Under the pieces are notes generated by a model. The model did no database searches, was not told where the DNA came from, and worked only from the letters and a program-made list of their open reading frames with translations. DNA of 64,000 bases from Sphingomonas lenta (lineage in GTDB: Bacteria > Pseudomonadota > Alphaproteobacteria > Sphingomonadales > Sphingomonadaceae): NCBI RefSeq assembly GCF_002288825.1, contig NZ_NSLI01000003.1:372001-436000 (forward strand), written 5' to 3'. Both the position numbers and the translations under genes were made by a program. Shown piece by piece: positions 19,451 to 27,594 of the stretch (position 1 is the first letter of the stretch; every line of letters begins with the position of its first letter).

Positions 19451-20448
19451 GCGTTCGGGCCCTCATAGGCTTCGACGATGCGGCCGACGATCGGGTGGCG
19501 CACCACGTCCGCGGCCGAGAAGCGGCTCATGGCGATGCCCTCCACGCCTTCCAGTCGGCGCACCGCGTCGGCGAGGCCGGAGGCGGCGACGCCGCCGGGT
19601 ATGTCGACCTGGTTGGGGTCGCCGCAGATCACCATGCGGCTGTTCTGGCCGAAGCGGGTGAGGAACATCTTCATCTGAGCTGGCGTGGTGTTCTGCGCCT
19701 CGTCGAGAATAACGAAGGCGTCCGCCAAGGTCCGGCCACGCATGAAGGCGATGGGGGCGATCTCGATCTCGCCGGAGCTGATCCGGCGCTCGACCTGTTC
19801 GGCGGGAAGGCAGTCGTAAAGTGCATCGTACAAGGGCCGGAGATAGGGGTCGACCTTCTCCTTCATGTCGCCCGGCAGGAAGCCCAGCCGCTCGCCCGCC
19901 TCGACCGCGGGGCGCGAGAGGATGAGGCGCTGAACGGAGCCGGTGATGAGCTGCGCGACGGCTTGGGCGACCGCGACGTAGGTCTTGCCGGTGCCGGCCG
20001 GGCCGAGCGCGAAGATCATGTCGTTGTTGGTCAGCGCGCGCATGTATGCGGCCTGCGCGGGGGTGCGGGGCACGATCGTCTTCTTGCGCGTGCGGATCAT
20101 GATGCCGGGCACGCGGTCGGCGGCCTCGGCGCGGACGATGCCGTCGAGCACGGGCTCCGACGCCATCGCAATCGACGCGTCGACGAGCCCCGTGTCGACC
20201 TCCTCGCCGCGGCCGACGCGGGCATAGAGGTCCTGGAGCACGTCGCGCGCGAGCGCCACCTGCTCCGCCGACCCTTCGAGCTGTACCCGGTTGCCCCTGG
20301 CGGTGACGTAGACGCCTAAGCGGTTCTCCAGCGCGACGAGGTTCTGGTCGTATTGCCCGAACAAGGCGGCCAGGTGCTGGGGGCGCTCGAACACCAGCTC
20401 GACGCGGGAACGGTCGCCGGACTGGGCGGGGACGGGTTTGCGACTCAT
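19447..20448 (-). CDS. phoH: PhoH-family ATPase
   Basis: 333 aa. An N-terminal KH-like region (about 15-75) is followed by the PhoH ATPase domain with Walker A GPAGTGKT (149-156), the FAL/VAVA context, and a Walker B-type VILDEAQN. It belongs to the PhoL/YbeZ group that partners YbeY in RNA metabolism. It is first in a tightly overlapping operon with ybeY and corC on the minus strand. The Pho-regulon name is historical and no pho box is seen. Confidence 0.93.
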   Translation of the reverse strand: MSRKPVPAQSGDRSRVELVFERPQHLAALFGQYDQNLVALENRLGVYVTARGNRVQLEGSAEQVALARDVLQDLYARVGRGEEVDTGLVDASIAMASEPVLDGIVRAEAADRVPGIMIRTRKKTIVPRTPAQAAYMRALTNNDMIFALGPAGTGKTYVAVAQAVAQLITGSVQRLILSRPAVEAGERLGFLPGDMKEKVDPYLRPLYDALYDCLPAEQVERRISSGEIEIAPIAFMRGRTLADAFVILDEAQNTTPAQMKMFLTRFGQNSRMVICGDPNQVDIPGGVAASGLADAVRRLEGVEGIAMSRFSAADVVRHPIVGRIVEAYEGPNA

Positions 20449-20508
20449 GCGGCTCCTTGGGTTGGATGGCCCAAGTGGGAACGTACGAGCCGCGCGAAAA
20501 GGCGCAAG

Positions 20509-21195
20509 CTAGCGGGCGAGCCAGTCGCGCATCGCGGCGGTGACGGCGTCCGGGCGCTCCAGCGTGGACAGGTGGCCGCTGCCGGGAACTTGCACCAGCG
20601 TCGCGTGCGGGATCGCGTCCGCCATCTCGCGCGCCACGGCGGGCGGGGTGAGCGCGTCCTCCTCGCCGACCAGCACGAGAGTGGGGACGGCGATCTGGAA
20701 GAGCATCGGCCGAGAGTCGGGCCTTGCGGCGATCGCGCGCTGCTGGCGGCGATAGGCGTCCGCGCCCACGCGCTCGCCCATCGCGACCACCGCGCGCCGG
20801 AGCTCGGACGACGCGCCGGCCGCGAGCAAGGTATCGAGCCCGGCCTGCATCACGCCGCCCATGCCGATCCGGTCCAGGGCGGCGACGGTGTCGGCGCGCT
20901 TCTCCGCCTGTTCGGGCGTGTCGGGGCGGGCGCTGGTGTCGAGCAGCGCGAGCTTCTGCACGCGCTCGGGCGCCTGGCGCATGATCTCGAAGGCGAGATA
21001 GCCGCCCATCGACAGGCCGGCGAGCGCGAAGCGATCCGGCGCGTCGGCGAGGACGCGCGCGGCCATGGCGGGGAGGCTGTCGTCCTGAAGCGTGTCCGCC
21101 ACTCGCATGTCGGCGGGACCCGATAGGGCGGTGAGCTGCGGCGCCCACAATCCTTCGTCGCAGGCGAGGCCGGGCAGCAGGACGAGCGGGGTCAT
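20509..21195 (-). CDS. Alpha/beta-fold hydrolase
   Basis: 228 aa. The oxyanion region is [12 protein letters not shown] (7-17), the nucleophile elbow GLSMGG has Ser62, the acid is probably in [10 protein letters not shown], and the His is in [13 protein letters not shown]. It resembles small esterase/lactonase-type alpha/beta hydrolases with a minimal cap. The start overlaps the miaB stop by 4 nt (ATGA), so the two are probably translated together, although a metabolic link is not obvious. The substrate is unknown. Confidence 0.8.
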   Translation of the reverse strand: MTPLVLLPGLACDEGLWAPQLTALSGPADMRVADTLQDDSLPAMAARVLADAPDRFALAGLSMGGYLAFEIMRQAPERVQKLALLDTSARPDTPEQAEKRADTVAALDRIGMGGVMQAGLDTLLAAGASSELRRAVVAMGERVGADAYRRQQRAIAARPDSRPMLFQIAVPTLVLVGEEDALTPPAVAREMADAIPHATLVQVPGSGHLSTLERPDAVTAAMRDWLAR

Positions 21196-22496
21196 GCGGC
21201 GAGCCTCACGCGCTCGACGCCCGCAAGCGAGTTCGGGTCCGCGCGGACCAGCTCGACCTCGACCAGGTCGCCGACCTGCGCGTCGGTGTGAAGGTGCACC
21301 GACTGCAGCCAGGGCGACTTGCCGAGCATCTGGCCGGGGAGCTTGCCGCGGCGCTCGATCAGGACTTGGCAGGTGCGGCCGACGCTCTCGGCATTGAACG
21401 CGTGCTGGTCGCGGTTGAGCGCGCTCTGTAAACGCTGGAGGCGCTCGTCCATCACCTCGGGCGAGACCTGCGCGTCCATGTCGGCGGCGGGCGTGCCGGG
21501 GCGGGGGCTGTACTTGAACGAGAAGGCTTGGGCGTAGCGTACCTCGTCGACGAGGCTCAGCGTGTCGGCGAACTCGGCCTCCGTCTCGCCGGGGAAGCCG
21601 ACGATGAAGTCGCCTGACAGCGCGATGTCGGGCCGCGCCGCGCGGACGCGATCGAGCAGGCGGAGATAGCTGTCGCGGCCGTGCGAGCGGTTCATCGCCT
21701 TGAGCACGCGGTCGTTGCCCGCCTGCACGGGCAGGTGAAGGAAGGGCATGAGCTTCTCGACGTCGCGGTGCGCGTCGATCAGGCCTTGGCTCATGTCGTT
21801 GGGGTGGCTCGTCGTGTAGCGGATGCGCGCCAGGCCGGGCAGCCGGTCGAGCGCGCGGATCAGGTCGTGGAGGCTACGGCCGTCGTCTTCCCAGGCGTTG
21901 ACGTTCTGCCCGAGCAGCGTGATCTCCTTGGCGCCCGCGTCGACCAGCGCGCGCGCTTCGTCGAGGATCTGGTTCCAAGGCCGCGAGACCTCCGCGCCAC
22001 GGGTGTAGGGGACGACGCAGTAGGTGCAGAACTTGTCGCAGCCTTCCTGCACCGTCAGGAAGGCGCTCGGGCCGACGCGGCGGCGGTTCGGCAGCGCGCC
22101 GAACTTGCTGGCGATCGGCATATCGGTGTCGAGCGCGGGCGCGCCCTTGGCGGCTTGCGCGACCAGCTCGGGCAGGTTGTGGTAGGTCTGCGGGCCGACG
22201 ACCACGTCCACCTTGGCGCGGCGCACGATCTCCTCGCCTTCCGCCTGCGCGACGCAGCCGGCCACCGCGATCATCGGCTTGCGGCCGCCTTTCCGGAGGC
22301 GGCCGATGTCCGAATAGACCTTCTCCGTCGCCCGCTCGCGGATGTGGCAGGTGTTGAGAATCACCAGATCGGCCGCGCCCGCGTCGTCGGTCGGCGCGAG
22401 GCCCCGGGCGGCCATCAGCTCGCCCATGCGCTCGCCGTCATAGACGTTCATCTGGCAGCCGAAGGACTTGACGTGAAAGGTTTTCGGGTCGGTCAT
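21192..22496 (-). CDS. miaB: tRNA-2-methylthio-N6-dimethylallyladenosine synthase
   Basis: 434 aa from the ATG at 22496. A radical-SAM methylthiotransferase that modifies A37 of UNN-reading tRNAs. The N-terminal cluster ligands are Cys14 (SFGCQMN), Cys50 ([11 protein letters not shown]) and Cys81. The radical-SAM motif is in [16 protein letters not shown] (Cys153, Cys157, Cys160), and a TRAM domain ends the protein. It is divergent from the lipoprotein gene at 22666. Confidence 0.96.
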   Translation of the reverse strand: MTDPKTFHVKSFGCQMNVYDGERMGELMAARGLAPTDDAGAADLVILNTCHIRERATEKVYSDIGRLRKGGRKPMIAVAGCVAQAEGEEIVRRAKVDVVVGPQTYHNLPELVAQAAKGAPALDTDMPIASKFGALPNRRRVGPSAFLTVQEGCDKFCTYCVVPYTRGAEVSRPWNQILDEARALVDAGAKEITLLGQNVNAWEDDGRSLHDLIRALDRLPGLARIRYTTSHPNDMSQGLIDAHRDVEKLMPFLHLPVQAGNDRVLKAMNRSHGRDSYLRLLDRVRAARPDIALSGDFIVGFPGETEAEFADTLSLVDEVRYAQAFSFKYSPRPGTPAADMDAQVSPEVMDERLQRLQSALNRDQHAFNAESVGRTCQVLIERRGKLPGQMLGKSPWLQSVHLHTDAQVGDLVEVELVRADPNSLAGVERVRLAA

Positions 22497-22665
22497 CGCG
22501 GGCGCCCTGTACCTCTTTCGGCGACGCTCCGAAAGCGCCGGGAAATTACCTCCGATTCGGAGCGATCCGGTTGGCGGGCGGAAAGCGCGAGATAGGCTGT
22601 TCATCGACGCGGGTACCGTCCGGAGCCGCGCAAGGGGAGCACGCAAGCCGGTCGACGGGGGTGAA

Positions 22666-23622
22666 ATGAGAAAAGTCATGATGGTAGCGTTCGCGGGCGC
22701 GCTGGGCGGATGCGGCGCGTTCGGCGCGCAACCGGTCGCCTGCACGGCGGAGAGCGCGGCGGAGCCGGTGGTCGGCATCGTCCGTGAGCAGTTGGAGAAG
22801 CGGCTCGCCGACGAGCTGAAGAACGGCGACGGCAAGCGGATGGTGTCGCTGGCGAACATCCGCGCCAGCGTCGGCGAGCTGCTGATCGAACTGACGGACG
22901 TGCGCACGTCCAAGAAGGACCCGAACAGCACCAAGCGGTTCTGCGCGGCGACGCTGGCGGTGAAGTTCCCGGCCGACATGCTCACCGACGCCGACCGCGC
23001 GCGCGACTCGGCGGGGATGGGCGACGTGTCCGACCTGGCGGACGAGAACGACGTCGGGCGGGAGGCGAACCGCTTCACCACGCCCATCGAGTTCGAGATT
23101 CAGCCCACCGACGACGGGTCGAAGGTGTTCGCCGAGACGGCGACCGATAACGCGATGTTCGCCTTCGCGAGCGAGGTGGTTGGCGCGGGGCTGATGCGCT
23201 CGCGTCTCGAGAACGCCAAGCGCGAGGAGCAGCAGGCGCAGGCGGCCGCCTCCGCCGAGCAGGATGCGGCGCTGGCCGAGCAGCGCCAGGCCAATCTCGC
23301 TTCGGTGCGCACCGACAACCAGCTGGCGGCGCAGACGATCGGGGCGATGTGGAAGGCGCTCGATTCCGGCACGCGCCAGCAGCTGCTACCCGTACAGCGC
23401 GCTTGGATCCGCAAGAAGGACGCGGATTGCCGCGTGGAGGCGGCGTCCGCCTCGACGGACCCGGCGGAGATGGAGTCGGCGCGCGTCGCCTGCGACACGC
23501 GGGCTACGCGCGAGCGGATCGACTGGCTATCGCAGTACCGCAGCGCCGAGCCGGTCTACGCGCCGACGCCGGCACCTGCGTCGACGAGCGACACGGACGC
23601 GTACGATCGGACGGACATCTAG
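22666..23622 (+). CDS. Lipoprotein with C-terminal LprI/DUF1311-like domain
   Basis: 318 aa. The signal peptide ends in the lipobox LGGC with the acylated Cys at about residue 16. The middle region (about 25-170) is of unknown fold, followed by an Ala/Gln/Glu-rich helical linker (about 180-215). The C-terminal ~90 residues match lysozyme-inhibitor LprI/DUF1311 proteins: a Trp-Arg-rich helix ([13 protein letters not shown]) and a second Cys ([14 protein letters not shown]) that can form the conserved disulfide. A periplasmic role against lysozyme is possible but unproven. It is transcribed divergently from miaB. Confidence 0.65.
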   Translation: MRKVMMVAFAGALGGCGAFGAQPVACTAESAAEPVVGIVREQLEKRLADELKNGDGKRMVSLANIRASVGELLIELTDVRTSKKDPNSTKRFCAATLAVKFPADMLTDADRARDSAGMGDVSDLADENDVGREANRFTTPIEFEIQPTDDGSKVFAETATDNAMFAFASEVVGAGLMRSRLENAKREEQQAQAAASAEQDAALAEQRQANLASVRTDNQLAAQTIGAMWKALDSGTRQQLLPVQRAWIRKKDADCRVEAASASTDPAEMESARVACDTRATRERIDWLSQYRSAEPVYAPTPAPASTSDTDAYDRTDI

Positions 23623-23633
23623 CCGGTCGTCGC

Positions 23634-24383
23634 TTAGGCAGCTGCCAAGCGCGCGCCGTTCGCGCGGATCGCTTCGACGATTCGGCCGCGCGCTTCGGCG
23701 GATATGGCTTTACGGTCGCCGGCCGTGCCTGGGTCGAAAGGCTCGAGCAGGTGCACGGTGAGGGGAACTACGCCCGAGCGGCCCAGGATACGCAGGCCGT
23801 TGCTGATCCCGTGCTCGCCCGTGGCCTCGGTCCAGGCGATCTCCGGGGCGGCGGGGCCGTAGTCGACGAAAACCGGCTGCACGATTACGCCGGGCGGGGG
23901 TGGGTCGAGCGCCTGGAAGAGGGCGGGCTTGAAAGGCAAAAGCGTGACGCCGTCGCTCGTCGTGCCTTCGGGGAAGATGGCGACGGGGCCGGCCTCCAGC
24001 GCTCGGCGGGTGTCTGCGATCTGTTGCGGGATGGCGGCGCGGCTGGTGCGGTCGACGAAGACCGTGCGGTTGAGGCGGCAGAGCCAGCCGACGAGCGGGA
24101 CGCTCGCGAGTTCGGCCTTGGCGAGGAAGGCCGCGCCCGTCGCGCCGCCGATCACCATAATATCGAGCCAGCTGCAATGATTGGCGACGATGAGGACGCG
24201 GCCGCGCGGGGGCGGGGCGGTCCAGCGCGCGCGGACGCCGACGATCCAAGCGACGCCGCCGAGAAAACGGGGCGGCCAGGGGGAGGGGAGGCGCAGCAGT
24301 CGCCACGTCCCATGCGCGGCGACGCAGAAGAGGAGCCAGCCGACGAGCCCGAGGAGGCGGGCGGCGATGCGGAGGGCTCTCAC
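23634..24383 (-). CDS. plsC: Lysophospholipid (1-acylglycerol-3-phosphate) acyltransferase family protein
   Basis: 249 aa from a GTG overlapping the fur stop (GTGA). An N-terminal membrane-associated helix (about 8-30) is followed by the acyltransferase motifs NHCSWLD (His69-X4-Asp74), FPEGTTSDG for glycerolphosphate binding, and a third block VQPVFVDYG. It would acylate lysophosphatidate or a similar lysolipid at the inner membrane. Coupling to fur is a local arrangement; specificity beyond the family is uncertain. Confidence 0.85.
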   Translation of the reverse strand: MRALRIAARLLGLVGWLLFCVAAHGTWRLLRLPSPWPPRFLGGVAWIVGVRARWTAPPPRGRVLIVANHCSWLDIMVIGGATGAAFLAKAELASVPLVGWLCRLNRTVFVDRTSRAAIPQQIADTRRALEAGPVAIFPEGTTSDGVTLLPFKPALFQALDPPPPGVIVQPVFVDYGPAAPEIAWTEATGEHGISNGLRILGRSGVVPLTVHLLEPFDPGTAGDRKAISAEARGRIVEAIRANGARLAAA

Positions 24384-24802
24384 CCCTTGCGGTCTAGCGC
24401 GACGCCGTAGAGCTCCATACGGTGGTCGACGAGGCGAAAGCCGAGCTTCTCGGCGATCGCTTTCTGCAGCTGCTCGAGTTCGGGATCGACGAACTCGATC
24501 ACGCGGCCCGTCTCCACGTCGATCAGGTGGTCGTGGTGCGCCACGTCCGCCGGCTCATAGCGCGATCGGCCGTCGCCGAAATCGTGGCGGTCGAGGATGC
24601 CTGCCTCCTCGAACAGGCGCACGGTGCGGTACACGGTGGCGATGGAGATGCCCGGGTCGATCGCGGACGCGCGGGCGTAGACCTTCTCCACGTCCGGGTG
24701 GTCCTCCGCTTCCGACAGGACGCGCGCGATGACGCGGCGCTGTTCGGTAATGCGCAAGCCTTTCTGGTTGCAGAGTGTTTCGAGGTCGATCTTGCGCGCC
24801 AT
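24380..24802 (-). CDS. fur: Fur-family transcriptional regulator
   Basis: 140 aa from the ATG at 24802. The winged-helix DNA-binding half has the recognition segment ISIATVYRTVRLFEEAG (52-68); the metal site HHDHLIDVETG spans 89-99. There is no C-terminal CxxC pair, so the structural zinc site of many Fur proteins is absent, as in the alphaproteobacterial Fur/Mur group. It represses iron (or Mn) uptake genes when loaded with metal. Its upstream region carries a Fur-box-like sequence (24865-24880), suggesting autoregulation. Confidence 0.9.
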   Translation of the reverse strand: MARKIDLETLCNQKGLRITEQRRVIARVLSEAEDHPDVEKVYARASAIDPGISIATVYRTVRLFEEAGILDRHDFGDGRSRYEPADVAHHDHLIDVETGRVIEFVDPELEQLQKAIAEKLGFRLVDHRMELYGVALDRKG

Positions 24803-24864
24803 GATGTAACGTCCGGAAAACTGGTCCCGGCAACATAGGCGTTCGGCCTTGTTGCGAAAAGCGC

Positions 24865-24880
24865 TACCGACTCGCAATAA
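24865..24880. promoter_or_regulatory. Fur-box-like sequence upstream of fur
   Basis: On the minus strand TTATTGCGAGTCGGT resembles the TTGCGAATCATT half of Fur boxes in gamma- and alphaproteobacteria. The core CGACTCGCAA recurs exactly in front of the suf operon (36378-36387). It lies about 65 nt before the fur start. Confidence 0.35.
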
Positions 24881-24902
24881 GGGCGGGTTACCTTCTTCTT
24901 CT

Positions 24903-25037
24903 CGTCACCCCGGACTTGTTCCGGGGTCCATCGTGGGGCGTGCGATACGGCGCAGGGGCGTGCAAGGCCGTCTGATCCCATACCCGTCAGCGGTCCGCGT
25001 GGACAACGATGGACCCCGGAACAAGTCCGGGGTGACG
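24903..25037. repeat. Inverted pair of 28-bp repeats (135-bp unit)
   Basis: The 28-bp unit at 24903-24930 and its exact reverse complement at 25010-25037 flank about 79 bp. Each unit is also an imperfect palindrome. It fills most of the gap between fur and rimI, which both lie on the minus strand. Related units are at 17911, 26169-26273 and 61534-61638. No coding content. Confidence 0.8.
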
Positions 25038-25045
25038 GAGGAGGG

Positions 25046-25525
25046 TCAGTAAGTCCGGTCCAGCGCTAGGCTGTAGGTATGCGCGTCGTGGAGGTCGCCG
25101 CCGACGCCGCGGTAGTAGCCGCGCCGCTCGCCCACTTTGGCGAAGCCGTGGTCGGCGTAGAGGCGGGCGGCGGGGTTGCCGGAGCGGACCTCCAGGTGGA
25201 GCTTGCCGCAGCCCGCCCCGCGCGCTTCGGCGATCGCGGCGCGTAGCAGCGCGCCACCGACGCCGCGGCCGCGATGCGCGCGCGACACGGCGAGGAGGAG
25301 CAGCTCGGACTCGTCGGCGATGCGGCGCGTCATCGCGAAGCCGGCGGGCTCGTCGTCCATCTCGGCGAGCAGCAGCGAGACGCCGGGCAGCGCGAGCACG
25401 CCCAAACACTGGTTGCGCGTCCAGGCCTCGCCGTACGCCGGATCGAACGCGTCGGCCATGAGCGCGTCCACCGCGCCGATGTCGCGCGCGCCGGCGGTGC
25501 GTAGGGTGAGTGCCCGCGTCGCCAT
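25046..25525 (-). CDS. rimI: Ribosomal-protein alanine N-acetyltransferase (GNAT)
   Basis: 159 aa from the ATG at 25525, whose last base overlaps the tsaB stop. GNAT fold with the acetyl-CoA loop RGRGVGGALL (about 81-90), preceded by LLLLAVSRAHRG and followed by LHLEVRSGNPAARLYADHGF, the RimI hallmark. It acetylates N-terminal Ala of ribosomal protein S18 in E. coli; the target here is inferred. Coupling with tsaB is a widely conserved arrangement. Confidence 0.88.
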   Translation of the reverse strand: MATRALTLRTAGARDIGAVDALMADAFDPAYGEAWTRNQCLGVLALPGVSLLLAEMDDEPAGFAMTRRIADESELLLLAVSRAHRGRGVGGALLRAAIAEARGAGCGKLHLEVRSGNPAARLYADHGFAKVGERRGYYRGVGGDLHDAHTYSLALDRTY

Positions 25526-26157
25526 CAGGCCGCCTTGACCTTCGCGTCGGGCGCGCGGCCGTAGAGCGGGCGAGGGGGCAGGGAGGCGAGCGTAGGGGGC
25601 AGCCGCCACGCCTCGCCCGCGTCTGGCAGGAGGTCGGCGGCGTCGAGGTCGGGTCGGAGCGCCAGCAATCGGTGGACGCCCGATCCGGCGAGCGGCGTGT
25701 CGCTCAGCCGTTCGATCGCGGTGTCGGGTTTCAGGCTGGCCATGTCGCCCATCGGCAGGAGGTCCCGGTCGTAGGTCCGCACGAAGACCTCACCATGTCC
25801 GCCTTCGAGCACCGCCGCAACCCGTTGGATGTCGGGCCGCGGCGCGATTGCCTGGGCCGCGACGAGCGCGAGCGAGGAGTAGCCGCGGACAGGTACGTCC
25901 CAGCCGAGGCCCAGCGCGCGGGCGGCGGCGAGGCCGACGCGGACGCCGGTGAAGCTGCCCGGGCCGCAGTCGACGAGCACGGCGTCGGCCCGCCCGCCGC
26001 CCGGCAGCTCGGCGATCATGGGCAGGAGGCGCTCGGCATGGCCGCGGCCGACCTCGTCGTAGAGGCGCGCGACCGGCTGTCCGTCCGCGAGGAGTGCGAC
26101 GGAGCAGGCTACGGTGGCGGTGTCGATGACTAGGGTGCGGGGAGGGGGTGCGGCCAT
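25525..26157 (-). CDS. tsaB: tRNA threonylcarbamoyladenosine biosynthesis protein TsaB
   Basis: 210 aa, ASKHA-fold protein. The N-terminus LVIDTATVACSVAL, the RLYDEVGRGHAERLLPMI block with the conserved His, and the GPGSFTGVRVGLAAARAL motif identify TsaB/YeaZ. It activates TsaD in making t6A37 on ANN-reading tRNAs; it is a non-catalytic partner. It is the first gene of a two-gene operon with rimI. Confidence 0.94.
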   Translation of the reverse strand: MAAPPPRTLVIDTATVACSVALLADGQPVARLYDEVGRGHAERLLPMIAELPGGGRADAVLVDCGPGSFTGVRVGLAAARALGLGWDVPVRGYSSLALVAAQAIAPRPDIQRVAAVLEGGHGEVFVRTYDRDLLPMGDMASLKPDTAIERLSDTPLAGSGVHRLLALRPDLDAADLLPDAGEAWRLPPTLASLPPRPLYGRAPDAKVKAA

Positions 26158-26168
26158 TCTACCATTCT

Positions 26169-26273
26169 CGTCACTCCGGACTTGATCCGGGGTCCATGCG
26201 CGGCACCTATGTTCGCGAAGGCGCTTGCGAACAAGCGGACGCGCGTGGATGCCGGATCAAGTCCGGCATGACG
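26169..26273. repeat. Inverted pair of GTC(A)CTCCGGACTTGATCC-type repeats
   Basis: Unit 26169-26196 and its degenerate inverted partner 26246-26273 enclose a small hairpin (GTTCGC at about 26210 with GCGAAC). This fills the gap between tsaB and the nitroreductase gene, both on the minus strand. Same family as 24903-25037 but with diverged arms. Confidence 0.7.
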
Positions 26274-26294
26274 GCAGTAGAGAAGTGAGGTTGC

Positions 26295-26906
26295 TCAGAC
26301 GATCCGGTTAAACCGCTCGAACGCGGGTCGGGGGCTGCGATCGAAGATGGTCGACGGATCGCCGTAGCCCAGCGTGGATATGAAGTTCGTCGTCACGCGC
26401 GGCTGGTCGGCGAAGAACGCACGGTCGACGGCCTCGCGGTCGAACCCCGACATCGGTCCCGTGTCCAACCCCAGCGCGCGGGCGGCGAGGATGAAATAGG
26501 CGCCCTGGAGCGAGGAGTTGCGGAACGCGGACGCCTCGCGCGCGGCCTGGTCGCCGGTGAACCAGCTGCGCGCGTCGGTGTGGGGGAAGAGCTCGGGCAG
26601 GTGCTCGTGGAACTCCAGGTCCATGCCGATCACGACGCTGACCGGGGCTTTCCGGATCTTCTCGCCGTTGGTGCCGCTGGCGCAGGCGGCGAGGCGTTCC
26701 TTCGCGTCCTGCGTCATGCACCAGACGAAGCGGGCGGGCGACTGGTTGGCCGAGGTCGGGCCCATCTTCACCAGGTCGTAGAGCGCGCGGACCTGATCCT
26801 CGGTGACGGGGCGGTCGAGGAAGCCGTTGTAGGTGCGGGCTTCGACGAAGAGCTGGTTCAGCGCGGCAGCATGGAGCGGTTCGCGGGAGTGGGGCTCGCG
26901 CGTCAT
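26295..26906 (-). CDS. Nitroreductase-family protein, malonic-semialdehyde-reductase (RutE)-like
   Basis: 203 aa from the ATG at 26906, overlapping the NifU-type gene's stop (ATGA). It has the FMN-binding nitroreductase fold of the short RutE/YdfG-type group: ARTYNGFLDRPV, LVKMGPTSANQSPARFVW, and the late block TNFISTLGYGDP. It may reduce malonic semialdehyde or other enals and nitro compounds; no other rut genes are present, so the name is by similarity only. Confidence 0.82.
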   Translation of the reverse strand: MTREPHSREPLHAAALNQLFVEARTYNGFLDRPVTEDQVRALYDLVKMGPTSANQSPARFVWCMTQDAKERLAACASGTNGEKIRKAPVSVVIGMDLEFHEHLPELFPHTDARSWFTGDQAAREASAFRNSSLQGAYFILAARALGLDTGPMSGFDREAVDRAFFADQPRVTTNFISTLGYGDPSTIFDRSPRPAFERFNRIV

Positions 26907-27487
26907 ACCGCGCGGACCTCGGTCACCTCGGGGACGTAGTAGCGGAGCAGCTGCTCGATGCCGTTCTTGAGCGTCGCGGTGGACGACGGGCAGCCCGAGC
27001 AGGCGCCCTGCATGCGGAGGAACACCTTGCCCTTGTCGAAGCCGCGATAGACGATGTCGCCGCCGTCGTTCGCCACCGCGGGCCGCACGCGCGTGTCGAT
27101 CAGCTCGCGGATCTGGGCCACGATGTCGGCGTCGGCGGGATCGTCGGCGAAGTCCTCCTCCGCGGGCGGCACGCTGAAGCCGGCGGCGCTGGGGCCGTGG
27201 AACAGCGGCATCTCGGCCGAGAAATGGTCGAGCAGGATCGCGAGCACGTCCGGCTTGAGGCTCGCCCAATCGACGCCGGGTGCGGCGGTGACCGACACGA
27301 AGTCGCGGCCGAAGAACACGCCCGTCACGTCGCCTAAGCCGAAGATGGCCTCGGCGAGCGGGCTCGCCTCCGCCTCCTCGGGCGTGGCGAAATCGCGCGT
27401 GCCGGCGTCCATGACGGTGCGGCCGGGCAGGAACTTGAGCGTCGCCGGATTGGGCGTGGTCTCGGTCTCGATCAGCATGCGCGCCAT
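26903..27487 (-). CDS. NifU/Nfu-type iron-sulfur cluster carrier
   Basis: 194 aa. The N-terminal Nfu domain begins IETETTPNPATLKFLPG (about 4-21). The C-terminal NifU-like domain holds the CSGC cluster site (Cys163, Cys166) and ends in a helix and short tail. Nfu proteins take [4Fe-4S] clusters from the SUF scaffold to target enzymes in the cytoplasm; the suf operon lies 9 kb away. Overlap with the downstream nitroreductase suggests cotranslation. The exact start could be three codons later. Confidence 0.9.
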   Translation of the reverse strand: MARMLIETETTPNPATLKFLPGRTVMDAGTRDFATPEEAEASPLAEAIFGLGDVTGVFFGRDFVSVTAAPGVDWASLKPDVLAILLDHFSAEMPLFHGPSAAGFSVPPAEEDFADDPADADIVAQIRELIDTRVRPAVANDGGDIVYRGFDKGKVFLRMQGACSGCPSSTATLKNGIEQLLRYYVPEVTEVRAV

Positions 27488-27594
27488 GTGGCGCGGGCGG
27501 GGCGGGGGATCAAGGAAAGGAAAGCTTGGGCGCCCCCCGGAATCACGGCCAAGTCACTGGCGGTTCAGGTTCCCGATCCCTAAACAGGGCCGGT

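Noticed and set aside
24903..25037. CRISPR array
   Set aside because: The repeats are inverted, not direct, and occur as single pairs with unrelated spacers; no cas genes are in the window.
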